This document shows positions 1 through 10,000 of a stretch of DNA of 64,000 nucleotides, in pieces (position 1 is the stretch's first letter; each line of letters begins with the position of its first letter). This DNA is from Shewanella donghaensis (GTDB lineage Bacteria > Pseudomonadota > Gammaproteobacteria > Enterobacterales > Shewanellaceae): positions 4,650,001-4,714,000 of the forward strand of contig NZ_CP041783.1 of the NCBI RefSeq assembly GCF_007567505.1, read 5' to 3'. Position numbers and translations under genes: made by a program. The notes beneath the pieces are model-generated. The model saw only the letters and a list, made by a program, of their open reading frames with translations, was not told the origin of the DNA and did not search any database.

Positions 1-498
1 ATTCATCCAAGTATTACTAACGCTTACACAACGTCACGTCATGATGATGTATATGGTGAGTACATAGTTAGTTTAATAGAGTTGTCTACAACATTATCAA
101 GCTTTGATGTTATTAATCATGCAAGACAATACCTAGAAGAACATAAACTGCCTCGAACGGTTTATTTTACAGCTTCAATACCGTTGGGTGTTTCTGGAAA
201 AGTGAATCAAGAACAAGCCGAGATATTAATTAATGAACAAGATTCATCAACGAATATCGATTATGAAAACCAGCAACTTAAGTTGCTGAACATAGCAGCA
301 TCCATTTTTAGCGTTGAGTTAGCTGAGTTGTCCTTAAATTCTAGTGCACAAACTACTGCAGGTTGGGATTCGTTAGGACACTTGATGTTAATTACAGAGG
401 CTGAACAACAATTTAATGTACAACTTTCGCCGATTGAAATCATGCAAATTACGACTCTTTCTCAACTATTTAAGTTAGTCACCTCGAAGGCTAACTAA
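1..498 (+). CDS. Adenylate-forming ligase fused to acyl/peptidyl carrier protein (5'-partial)
   Basis: The reading frame is open from base 1, so only the C-terminal end of the gene is present; the TTG at 82 is internal. The first part reads like the small C-terminal domain of an ANL-family adenylating enzyme, with a VYGEYIVSLIEL strand and a VSGK motif whose lysine codon is at 199 (the A10 catalytic lysine position). It is followed by a carrier domain of about 75 residues with the phosphopantetheine motif GWDSLGH (serine codon at 370). The enzyme would activate a carboxylic or amino acid as an adenylate and load it on its own carrier arm in the cytoplasm. The stop overlaps the next start (ATGA-type overlap at 498), and an MBOAT gene follows, so it resembles a DltA-DltC fusion. 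The substrate cannot be read from this fragment. Confidence 0.82.
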   Translation: MHPSITNAYTTSRHDDVYGEYIVSLIELSTTLSSFDVINHARQYLEEHKLPRTVYFTASIPLGVSGKVNQEQAEILINEQDSSTNIDYENQQLKLLNIAASIFSVELAELSLNSSAQTTAGWDSLGHLMLITEAEQQFNVQLSPIEIMQITTLSQLFKLVTSKAN

Positions 499-1361
499 TG
501 AAAGTAAGCGTTATTCTAACCGTCTGGATTAGCATAGTTTTTTTGGTGATATTGGCATTGTATTTAAGTTGGCAGTCTGCATTCTCAATCACTGAGCGAA
601 AAGTCGAGTTAATTGGTGAGTTAACCCAATTTGACCGAGTGAATGAAATGCAAGACACCGATTTTAATGTGATGATTATCGGCACTAGTTTGTCTGTTTT
701 GGGTTTTTTGCCTGAAGATAAATTAAATCTGCATTTTGCCGATTCAGCCTATCCAGTTCACTTCTCAAAAGTGACCATTACAGCGAGTGGGGCGAAGGAG
801 TTAGAACCGTTAATTATAAAGGCTCTTGGCAGTCAAGCAGATCTAATTTTAGTTGAGATAAATCCTTGGAGCTTAAGGTTTGGTATAGGGCATGCGTTAA
901 CATTACATCGATATTGGCTTGCAACATTGATTCAAAGTCGTTTTGGTATTACCCCCCATCGTTTTATATTTTTACGTAGTTTTATGGCGAATAATACCGA
1001 CAAATTTGTTATGCCCAATGGTGCTAGTTTTGAAAAGTTTAGTGGTTTTCAACCCTATGTGACTGGGTTTTCACCTATTACTCTTCAGGCATTGGAGGGA
1101 CGGGCTGATAGAGTTAAGTTTTTTTATCCGAACTTTGCTCGTGAATTACTTGAGCATAAAGGTGCTGCCTGGCAGAAAAAGTTAAAGAAAGCTCATCTGC
1201 AATTAAGTCATGAAACGGGTGTTGAATTATTACCTTATATTGAAAGTCAGGGGTATCAAAGCTACACAGATTTAGTGCATGTCAATATCAATGGAAGTGA
1301 TTACTACATGACCTGGTTAGAAAAGGTTGTTGCTGAGGCAGTGAGTAAGGTGCAGCAATAA
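498..1361 (+). CDS. DltD/AlgX-like SGNH-type membrane-anchored protein
   Basis: A 287-residue protein with one N-terminal membrane segment (about residues 5-25) and a periplasmic remainder. It has two features of SGNH/GDSL-type acyl-handling proteins: a GTS block at residues 62-64 (candidate nucleophile S64) after a hydrophobic strand, and DLVH at 258-261 (candidate Asp and His) close to the C-terminus. This is where DltD and AlgJ/AlgX-like partners of MBOAT enzymes carry their catalytic residues. It overlaps the carrier gene at its start and the MBOAT gene at its end, so the three are probably co-translated. Inferred role: accepting an acyl group exported by the MBOAT protein and moving it to a cell-surface acceptor. 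Overall similarity to DltD is weak by eye, so this is a fold-level call. Confidence 0.6.
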   Translation: MKVSVILTVWISIVFLVILALYLSWQSAFSITERKVELIGELTQFDRVNEMQDTDFNVMIIGTSLSVLGFLPEDKLNLHFADSAYPVHFSKVTITASGAKELEPLIIKALGSQADLILVEINPWSLRFGIGHALTLHRYWLATLIQSRFGITPHRFIFLRSFMANNTDKFVMPNGASFEKFSGFQPYVTGFSPITLQALEGRADRVKFFYPNFARELLEHKGAAWQKKLKKAHLQLSHETGVELLPYIESQGYQSYTDLVHVNINGSDYYMTWLEKVVAEAVSKVQQ

Positions 1362-2437
1362 TGACTGAGCCTATTTTGTATATCAGTGTCGGTATTTTTT
1401 TAGCGGTTTGGTTGAGCTTACTGCCAGCTAAAGAGTATCAGATTAACTGCTTTTTTTTGTTATCATTATTAGTTTTGAGTGTTATTTCGATGCCTACAGT
1501 TATTGGGCTTATCAGCTTTAGTAGTGCTTGTTTCGGTATTGCATACTGCTTCATTCAAACAAAAAACAAAGTTGTTATTTTTGCCGGCATTGCTTTTTGT
1601 ATTAGTGTTTTTTTTATTTTTCAGCAACTACATGTAGAAAGCAGTAGTGTTATTTTTATTGGTGTTATTTATGTGGTGTGTAGGCAAGTACACTTTTTAA
1701 TTGAAACGTTAACTACAGCGAGTTTGCCATGTAATTACTTTCAATATTTAAGGTACCAATGTTTTTTACCTTGTTTAATTGCAGGCCCTATTCACCGAGT
1801 TGATGACTTTGAGAAAGAGATTCGTCGCCGTAAAGTTACGCTTGAGAAAATATCTTGTGGATTAGAAAGGGTGGTTTGGGGCCATTTCAAAGTGATTGTT
1901 GTGGCGGGCGCTCTTTTATCTTTAGTCAGGTTGCATTTAAGTAAAGGGCTAAATGAGAGTGTATTGACTTTAACCAGTAGTTTTTTTGATTGGATAAATT
2001 TGTATGTTGTATTTAGCGGATTTGCTGATATTGCGATAGGTTTTTCGTTGATGCTTGGGATTAAAATAGCAGAGAACTTTAATTACCCGTTTGTTAGTCA
2101 GAACATAAATGAATTTTGGCAGCGTTGGCATATTAGTTTATCTCAATGGTGTAAGCACTACGTATTTACTCCTAGTTTGGCCGTGACTCGCTCGTTATTT
2201 ATTGCATCTTTGTTTTCGATGGTTGTGATTGGTCTATGGCATGAGTTCTCTTTTAGGTATGTGTTATGGGGAATTTATCATGCTACGGGGTTAATTGCTT
2301 TCCAATGGTATTGCAAACAAGCTTGGCGTATTGCTTTACCCAAACCTATTGCAGTTGTATTTACTTTGACATTTGTCATTTCTAGCTACCCAATAACTTC
2401 TTTTATCAACCAATTTATCATGCAATTGTTGGGGTAA
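1361..2437 (+). CDS. MBOAT-family O-acyltransferase (DltB/AlgI-like)
   Basis: A 358-residue polytopic membrane protein. MBOAT hallmarks are visible: AGPIHRVDDF in the middle, FWQRWHISLSQW, and the catalytic histidine motif GLWHEFSFRYVLWGIYH with H294 and a second histidine at H307. Enzymes of this family carry acyl groups across the inner membrane, taking them from a carrier protein (DltB) or acyl-CoA. Because a carrier domain is encoded just upstream, a DltB-like transfer from phosphopantetheine is the favoured reading. At 358 residues it is shorter than typical AlgI and nearer DltB in size. It overlaps the stop of the SGNH-type gene by one base. The acyl donor and the final acceptor are unknown. 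Confidence 0.85.
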   Translation: MTEPILYISVGIFLAVWLSLLPAKEYQINCFFLLSLLVLSVISMPTVIGLISFSSACFGIAYCFIQTKNKVVIFAGIAFCISVFFIFQQLHVESSSVIFIGVIYVVCRQVHFLIETLTTASLPCNYFQYLRYQCFLPCLIAGPIHRVDDFEKEIRRRKVTLEKISCGLERVVWGHFKVIVVAGALLSLVRLHLSKGLNESVLTLTSSFFDWINLYVVFSGFADIAIGFSLMLGIKIAENFNYPFVSQNINEFWQRWHISLSQWCKHYVFTPSLAVTRSLFIASLFSMVVIGLWHEFSFRYVLWGIYHATGLIAFQWYCKQAWRIALPKPIAVVFTLTFVISSYPITSFINQFIMQLLG

Positions 2438-2438
2438 C

Positions 2439-2585
2439 ATGAGCAAATTATATAAGAAACTAAATCAAACACTTCCTTCTGGGTTGGCCGTTGTGTTAAC
2501 CGTTATCACTTTAACTTTGGCTATCTTAGCCATTTATACTTATTCGATTGTAGGGACGACTCAAGGTGGTTATATCAACATATGA
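2439..2585 (+). CDS. Small single-span membrane protein, 48 aa (possible DltX analogue)
   Basis: The ATG is one base after the MBOAT stop. It encodes 48 residues with a basic N-terminus (MSKLYKKLNQ), one hydrophobic span (about residues 16-37) and a short tail ending GGYINI. The TGA at 2583-2585 overlaps the next ATG at 2582, so the ORF fills the gap between two coupled genes exactly, which argues for real translation. The predicted topology is N-in, C-out. Gram-positive dlt operons contain a similarly sized one-span protein, DltX, which works with DltB. No sequence homology to DltX is claimed; position and architecture suggest an analogue. The C-terminal tyrosine (residue 45) would lie on the periplasmic side. 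No conspicuous Shine-Dalgarno sequence is seen, consistent with coupling. Confidence 0.62.
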   Translation: MSKLYKKLNQTLPSGLAVVLTVITLTLAILAIYTYSIVGTTQGGYINI

Positions 2586-3805
2586 TTAATGTTTTTAGTT
2601 GTCCTGAATGTGGCGGTGACTTAACACGTGATATCGATCGTTGCTTTTGTGCTTTAGGTCATACTTATCCTGTGATTAATGGGCAATATTATTTTTTGCC
2701 TATGTTTAAAACTACGCCTTGGTCGAAACCAGACATTTCTAATTTAGTTGCAAAATTGCAAAAGAATAACTTTGCACAATACATGGTGCTAAAAAAGCAA
2801 CGGGGAATTATTGAGCCTTACGCCGCATTCCAGCCATTTAATGAGTCTTTTCAAACCTTGCTTAATTGTATTGATAACCTTAAGAATGCCCTTAAACCTG
2901 GTGATGTTATTTTAGACACTTGGTGTCGTACAGGTTGGACTGGAGACTTTCTAGCGACGACTTTTCCAAATCAAAAAGTCATCTCTATTTGGGAGGGCGA
3001 TAATTCGGTTTTAGGTTACAAAGGATTTCAGGCTTTGTTTAATGAAGTAGATCGTGCTTCAAATCATACGATAATATTCCACGACCCGAATAAGCCACTG
3101 CCAATAAAAAGCGATACAGTTGCATTTTGCTTTGCTTACGATAGTTTACATCGTTATCAAGGTATTGCGGATGAGGTTTTTAGAGTTACAAAACCAGATG
3201 GGATTATTAATTTTGCTCATGTACATTTGTCGAATGCTGAACCTGAGCCTTTTTTCGAGCGAGGTGGCACATATCGAAAAGGAAAGTACTACCAAGATTA
3301 TTTTCAACAACACATTAAAAATAATGGTCGTGAAGTTAGTGTGATGAGTGAGCTAGATGTTTACCGAAACTCATCTACATCATCGATGGTCACAAACCCA
3401 GAAACAGATCATTATAATGGCTTTATTTGGGTGGCTCATGAAGATTTTAGTTATCTTTATGAATCCAATATCAATATTAACTCTACAAGCCAAGTATTTT
3501 TCAATCCATTGTTGAAAATCACGGAGGATTACAAGGTGCATTTAAGGCTTGAAGAAGACTTTGTAAGGCATCTATTGTTACGTCACCCTTTTTTAAATAC
3601 TGCTTACTCAAGTATTACTGATATAGATGGTGAAATTCTAAGAAAGTTTGCTGTAATAAAAAGTTTTACCGAAGTTAGGACTTTATGTGATGACTTTGCA
3701 ATTGAGATTGATGAAATTCACACCTTAGTAAAACATAAGGTGATCTTTGTTTGTCGCTCTTCTGTTGCAATGGTCTTTGCTCAATCAATGCACATGAACC
3801 TTTAA
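2582..3805 (+). CDS. Class I SAM-dependent methyltransferase with N-terminal zinc ribbon
   Basis: A 407-residue cytoplasmic protein. Residues 7-33 form a Trm112/UPF0434-like zinc ribbon (CPEC, then CFCALGH, then YPVINGQYYFL). From about residue 115 comes a methyltransferase core whose motif I is degenerate (VILDTWCRTGWTG instead of the usual D/E-x-G-x-G-x-G) and a later VAFCFAYDSLHRY segment where such enzymes bind substrate. The C-terminal 150 residues match nothing I recognise. It overlaps the 48-residue membrane protein by four bases, making it the last gene of the Dlt-like operon. The methyl acceptor is unknown; it could modify the precursor or product of the acyl-transfer system. The altered glycine motif leaves open whether SAM is still bound. 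Confidence 0.68.
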   Translation: MINVFSCPECGGDLTRDIDRCFCALGHTYPVINGQYYFLPMFKTTPWSKPDISNLVAKLQKNNFAQYMVLKKQRGIIEPYAAFQPFNESFQTLLNCIDNLKNALKPGDVILDTWCRTGWTGDFLATTFPNQKVISIWEGDNSVLGYKGFQALFNEVDRASNHTIIFHDPNKPLPIKSDTVAFCFAYDSLHRYQGIADEVFRVTKPDGIINFAHVHLSNAEPEPFFERGGTYRKGKYYQDYFQQHIKNNGREVSVMSELDVYRNSSTSSMVTNPETDHYNGFIWVAHEDFSYLYESNININSTSQVFFNPLLKITEDYKVHLRLEEDFVRHLLLRHPFLNTAYSSITDIDGEILRKFAVIKSFTEVRTLCDDFAIEIDEIHTLVKHKVIFVCRSSVAMVFAQSMHMNL

Positions 3806-4070
3806 CTTAGTATTGGTAAGAGAGACTTAAAGTTAAGCTTGTTTGGGTTTACTGAGTCATGGTTTGGTCTTTGTGGCGTAAAGTGATGTCGTTTTATTTG
3901 TGTCTACTTTGATGTTTTTTCTACTCAATATCTTGTTACTGTTTATTACTGTTTGTTACTAATTGTTATTGATGATGCTATTATGTTAATGGCCTGCTTT
4001 TTTGTGTGGCCGGCCAGATAATGTTAATTCATTATGCAAAAAATCAGAATAAGTAGAAAAGGATGCCTTC
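3806..4070 (+). other. Intergenic leader of the giant repeat protein, with short imperfect repeats
   Basis: No gene is seen in these 265 bases. A stretch at about 3934-3975 holds imperfect direct repeats related to TTACTGTT/TTACTAAT spaced about 11-12 bases apart, which could be regulator half-sites or plain AT-rich drift. A GGCCGGCC self-complementary block lies near 4008-4015. A ribosome binding site (AAAAGGA) precedes the ATG at 4071 by about 8 bases. No clear sigma-70 promoter can be fixed by eye. Confidence 0.35.
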
Positions 4071-7000
4071 ATGATTAATCTGTTAATCAAAATAAACGCT
4101 CGTTGTAACGTATTTTATGTAGGTTTTTATTGCTTATTAGTTGCTTTTTCTAGTGTCACATCAGCTGCTAGTTCAGATCTAACTATTTCTGGTGACTTCA
4201 GTAGTACGACTATTGGTAGTGGTAATATTAACTCTTTGACACTGACCTTAGATAATCAAACTGGTGGCTCCTTATCTGGTATAAACTTTTTAGCAACCAT
4301 TGATGACCCATCCTTTATGGACTTTGCTGAACCAAGCAATGTTTCTACTAATTGCTCTAGTGGTAATTACTCTTTTACTGCTACGGAGTTCAGTGTAACG
4401 GATTATTTGTTAGTCAGTGGTGAGTCTTGTTATTTTACCCTTGATGTCACTGCTAGTCATACTGAAGTAGATGAGAGCATTGAGGTGCTTGGGGTTACAG
4501 TATCTGATTTATCTTCAAGTGCTGGCGCAGGTACTAATCCTGCAGGGCCCGTACAGTTATCTATTGACCCTAACTATATCAGAGCTTCGCTTGCTGTTTC
4601 TAATGCGTCATTGTCCGTTGGCAGTGTTAATACTGTGACTGTTTCGATGGCTAACTTACCGCTCTGGTTTGGCACACGATATTACACACCAACAGGGACA
4701 ATTAACCTACCAAGTGGGGTGTCTGTTGCTTCTCCTGTTAATTTTACCACAACTTGTGGAAGCCTTGTCACTAATAGTAATACAGCTGGAAGCAGTAGTT
4801 TTGTACTTCCATTTAGCTCTTTCGCTGATTCTACGAGTTGTGAGATCACTTTTGATATAGTGGCAAGTACTGCGGGTACGATGGAACTTATTAGTGGGGG
4901 TCTTTCTAATCCTGCAAATGGCCAAACCATAGGTAAAATCAGTACTGCTTATGTATCCCAATTAAGCTTCATTAATGCTACTTTTTCTCCAACAGCTTTA
5001 GTTCCGGGTGGAACAGGTACGATAGAAGTGTCTATCTTAAATACTGATAGAGCTAATCCTGCCACAAATATTAGCTTTGCCGATGATCTGGATAGCGTTT
5101 TAACTGGTCTTGTTTCGACTGGGGATTTAAACGATGTATGTGGTACAGGGTCCTCTTTAACTGGAACAGGTCTATTAACCTTTTCTGGCGGTAGCCTCGC
5201 TGCTGGCGCAAGTTGTGATTTTAGTATCAATGTGGCTATACCAAGCAATGCAGCGCCTAATAATTACATCAACACCATTTCAGCAATTAGTTACGAGCTC
5301 GATGGCTCGACCATTACTCCTGATGATGCCTTAAGTACGTTTACCGTCAATAGTGCTCCTGCGCTGTCTATTTCGACTAATCAAAGCGGCACTCCAACGA
5401 CATCCGTTGCGGCAGGTGATGTGATTAGTGTTGAGTATGTTCTGACTAACGTCGATGGCGCTAATGCAGCGTCTTCTATATCGATGACTCATGAGTTGAC
5501 GGGATTGCCCTATTTTACAGCAGCTGTTCCAGCTGACAATTTTTGTAACGGTAGTGGAGTTGCCACTTTTGCTCCGACCTCTAATGATGTTTATAGTTTT
5601 GTTGCTCCTTCTGTGTCTTTCTCTGGCTTGGGTCTAGCTGCTGGCGCTAGCTGTACGTTTAGTGTTGACTATACTGTCCCTGATGATTTTAATGCAGGCT
5701 CGTACCTTTTCTCAGTAGGTGCTATCGATGCGACCATAAATAGCATAGCAGTACAATCACCAGCTCCATCAGCCTCGAGTGCTTTTACTGTCGATGCAGC
5801 CCCACAGCTGACAATGGTATTTAACCCTGGGGCTGTTGCTCCAGACAGTGCATCTACTATCGAGTTTAAAATTAGCCATGGTGCAGGTTCTACCTACAAT
5901 GCTAATGATATTAGTTTTAGTCTCGATTTAGATTCGGTTTTAAGCGGAATGACAGTGCAGAGTTTACCCACGGAACCATGTGGAGTAGGTTCTGTCATTT
6001 CAGGTACTTCTACTCTAACATTGGCATCAGGCTTATTGACTCCTGATGAGACTTGCGAGTTTTCTGTCCCTGTTGCGGTGCCTGCTAATGCCATATCCGG
6101 CTCATATACGTTTAACAGTTCAATATTAACAGCATCAATAAATGGGGATACATTAACTTCTGCTTTGGCATCGTCTGACTTGCAGGTAACGAATGTTACA
6201 GCCACAAAAAGCTTTTCTCCTAGTACGTTAAGGGTAGGTAATGTCGCTACTGAAATTACAAGTGTTTATGTGATTAATAATGCAGATGCCATTCACCCCG
6301 TCACTGATATTTCTTTTACAGAGCAGTTTAATAGTATATATAGCGGTGTCACGGTGACTTCTGTCAATCAGGCTGATGTTTGTGGGACTGGCTCCTTAGT
6401 TATTGTATCAGGCTCAACACTCATTCTTGCTGGCGGAGCACTCGATCCACTCACAAGTTGTACGTTTAATGTAACACTTAGCCTGCCTGCTGATATGCCA
6501 GCCAATGTTTACGCTAATACTAGTTCTGCAATAACAGCGACAGTTAATGGTAACAATACAGTGTTCGAGGCCATGAACGCGAAATTTACTGTTAATGAAA
6601 TCTCAGTCCTTACCTCTATTGATGTAAGTAGCCCAACTTCAGCAACATCAATTATTATGTCGATAAATTTCTCAGAAGATGTACAGGAATTTATTGAAAG
6701 TGATATCAGTGTTACCAATGCCACATTAAGTAATTTTACCGTGGTTTCTGCTAGTAAATATACTGTTGAAGTGACGCCTCAGGTCGGAATCGTCACATTG
6801 AATATTGCCGCTGGTGTGGCTAAAGATATATCGGACGCGACGTTAACCAATACGAGTGCAGTGCCGATATCGTTTGAATATCAGTTAGCCCCTTCATCGC
6901 CGACACCAAGTATTGCTATATCGGCCCCATCGTCTTTATTAAACGATGCCGATGAGATTACCTATACGGTTACTTATACCGATGCAGAAACAGTTAATTT

Positions 7001-10000
7001 ACTCGCTGGCGATATCACTTTCAACAAGACTGCTGACAGTAATGGCAATGATGATGCTCATGCTAATGTTTCGATTTTAAATGGTGATGAAACTACTGCG
7101 ACGGTGGTGTTGAGTGGTTTTACAGGTGACGGTGCTTTGGGGATCAATATTGCTGCAGAAACCGCGCGAAATAATACTAATCTTGCGCCAGCCGCAGGCC
7201 CTTCGAATGTTTTTATTGTTGATACCCATCAACCGACTGTAACTTTATCTACATCATCGAATAATCAAATTGACGATTTTAGGTTAGGTATTGTTTTCGA
7301 AGAGGCGGTTACCGATTTCGATATTAGTGATATATCAGTGACAAACGGTACTCTGTCTGACTTTCAAGCTGATGATGCTCTGAACTATTCAGTGTTAGTC
7401 AGTGCTACAGGTGAAACGACGATTTCGCTTGTCGTTGTCGATAGTGTCGCTAATGACAGTGCAGGCAATGGTAATAGTGTTTCTAATTCTGTGACCGTTA
7501 ATTATGACGACATAATGCCGACTGTAAATATCACAGGCCCTGTTGGCCCTGTGACTACTGGTTTTACTGCAACGATTGATTTCTCAGAGGTCGTCTCAAA
7601 TTTTGTTGAAGCGGATATTCAGTTCACCAATGCAACATTATCGAGCTTTAGTGATGTTAATGGCCAGCAGTATACTGTTTTTGTCACGCCAATCACTCAA
7701 GCTGGTGTTGAACTTTCAATAGATGCTTCCATTGCTATAGATAACTTAGGTAATGATAATACGGCTTCTAATAGTTATAGCGTTATTTATGACTTTAATG
7801 ATGCACCATTTATTAGTGGAGTCCCCGCGACATCTATAAATGAAGATGCTAGTTATTTATTTTCACCGAACTACAGCGATGCAGATGTTGGCGATACACT
7901 TACTTTCAGTATTATTAATAAACCGACATGGGCCACTTTCAGTGCTATTGATGGCACATTATCAGGTGTCCCTACTAACGATGATGTTGGAATAAACTCT
8001 GGCATTATTATAAGCATTTCAGATGGGGCGTTGCCTGTTGATTTAGCTGCTTTTGATATAGAAGTTATTAACGCTAACGATGCGCCAACTATTTCAGGTG
8101 TTCCAGCTACTACTGTGAGTGAAGGGGAGGTATATAGCTTCACGCCTTCAGCAGATGATATTGATACAGGCGAAACATTAACCTTTAGCATTGCGAACAA
8201 ACCTAGTTGGGCGACATTCAATTCAGCTGATGGAACGTTGACAGGTTTACTTGCCAATGAAGATGTCGGCACCACTTCTAACATTATTATCTCTGTATCT
8301 GATGGTGATACCTCTACAGCTCTAGCTGCCTTTAGTATTACAGTTGAAAATGTAAATGATGTGCCTACTATTGCTGGCTCTCCTAGTTCCTCTGTTGATC
8401 AAGATACTGTTTATAGCTTTATACCCACAGCAAATGATATTGATACTGGTGATAACTTAACCTTTAGCATTGTTAATAAGCCAAGTTGGGTGAGCTTTAG
8501 CTCAGTAAATGGTTCAATCACTGGTACCCCATCTAATGATGATGTTGGTACAAGTACAGGTATTGTGATTGCAGTCTCTGACGGTACTGTTTCAGTGCCT
8601 TTAGCAAGCTTTAGTATCACAGTCGAAAACGTTAATGATGCACCAAGCATTTCAGGCTCACCAAGTTTGACCGTTAATCAAGATTCAGCGTATAGCTTTA
8701 CTCCCATAGCGAATGATGTTGATACGGGTGACAACTTAGCCTTTAGTATCATGAATAAACCCAGTTGGGCGAATTTCAGCTCAGTAAATGGTGCGTTAAC
8801 GGGTACACCATCTAATGATGATATTGGAACGAGTACAGGCATTATTATTGCCGTCTCAGACGGAACGGTTACAGTACCTTTAGCAAGCTTTAGTATCACA
8901 GTAGAAAACGTTAATGATGCACCTAGTATTTCTGGTTCACCGAGTTTGACTGTTAACCAAGATTCCGCTTATAGCTATACTCCAGTAGCGAATGATGTTG
9001 ATTCAGGTGACAATTTAGTCTTTAGTATTATTAATAAACCCAGTTGGGCGAACTTCAGCTCAGTAAGTGGTGCGTTAACGGGTACGCCATCTAATGATGA
9101 TATTGGAACGAGTACTGGCATTATTATTGCGGTCTCTGACGGAACTGTTTCAGTACCTTTAGCAAGCTTTAGTATCACAGTAGTAAACGTTAATGATGCT
9201 CCTACTATCTCAGGTGCACCTAATTCCAAGGTCAGTGAGGGTAATACTTATAGCTTTACTCCAATAGCGAATGATATTGATAGTGGTGATAATTTAACCT
9301 TTAGCATTGTTAATAAGCCTAATTGGGCTTTATTTAGCACTGCGGATGGTTCTTTGACTGGTACACCTCAAACCAGTGATATTGGAATAGCTACAGGTAT
9401 TGTTATCAGTGTAAGTGATGGTGAATTATCAGCGTCTTTATCGGCTTTTTCTATTGAAATAGTTAATGTCAATGAAGCCCCTATGATAACTGGTCTTCCA
9501 ACGATTCAAGTTGAAGAGGGACAGTTATATGAGTTTGTTCCTACAGCCAGTGATGTAGACGTTGATGATGTATTAACATTTAGTATTGTAAATAAACCGA
9601 GTTGGGCATCCTTTGATACGGTAAGTGGTTCACTTACTGGTACTCCAGAAAGCTCAGATATCGGTATAACGACGAATATTAAGATTTCAGTTTCAGATGG
9701 TGAATTAGAAGCGTCATTAACTATATTTAGCATTGAAGTTGTAAACGTTAATGATGCACCAGAAATTTCTGGTTCTCCACAAACTATGGTAGAACAAGGC
9801 CTAAGCTATAGCTTCATGCCTACAGCAACAGACAAAGATAGCGATCCACTTAGCTTTAGTATTGTTAATCAACCGAGTTGGGCTTCTTTTGATAGCACTA
9901 ATGGTTTGTTATCGGGTACACCGAGTAGTTCTGATATTGGGATTACATCAGCTATCGTTATTACTGTTACTGATGGGGTTGAGAGTGCATCTTTATCAGC

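Noticed and set aside
82..84. TTG at 82 as a gene start for the carrier protein
   Set aside because: The frame is open upstream to base 1 and encodes the expected ligase C-terminal domain, so the gene is truncated by the window edge.
8634..9191. CRISPR array or mobile element suggested by near-identical DNA repeats
   Set aside because: The repeats are in frame, 279 bases long, without spacers, and encode protein modules.
7871..9733. Series of antisense ORFs of 73-137 codons inside the giant repeat gene
   Set aside because: They recur with the 279-base repeat period and mirror the biased codons of the sense repeats; no ribosome sites or independent features.
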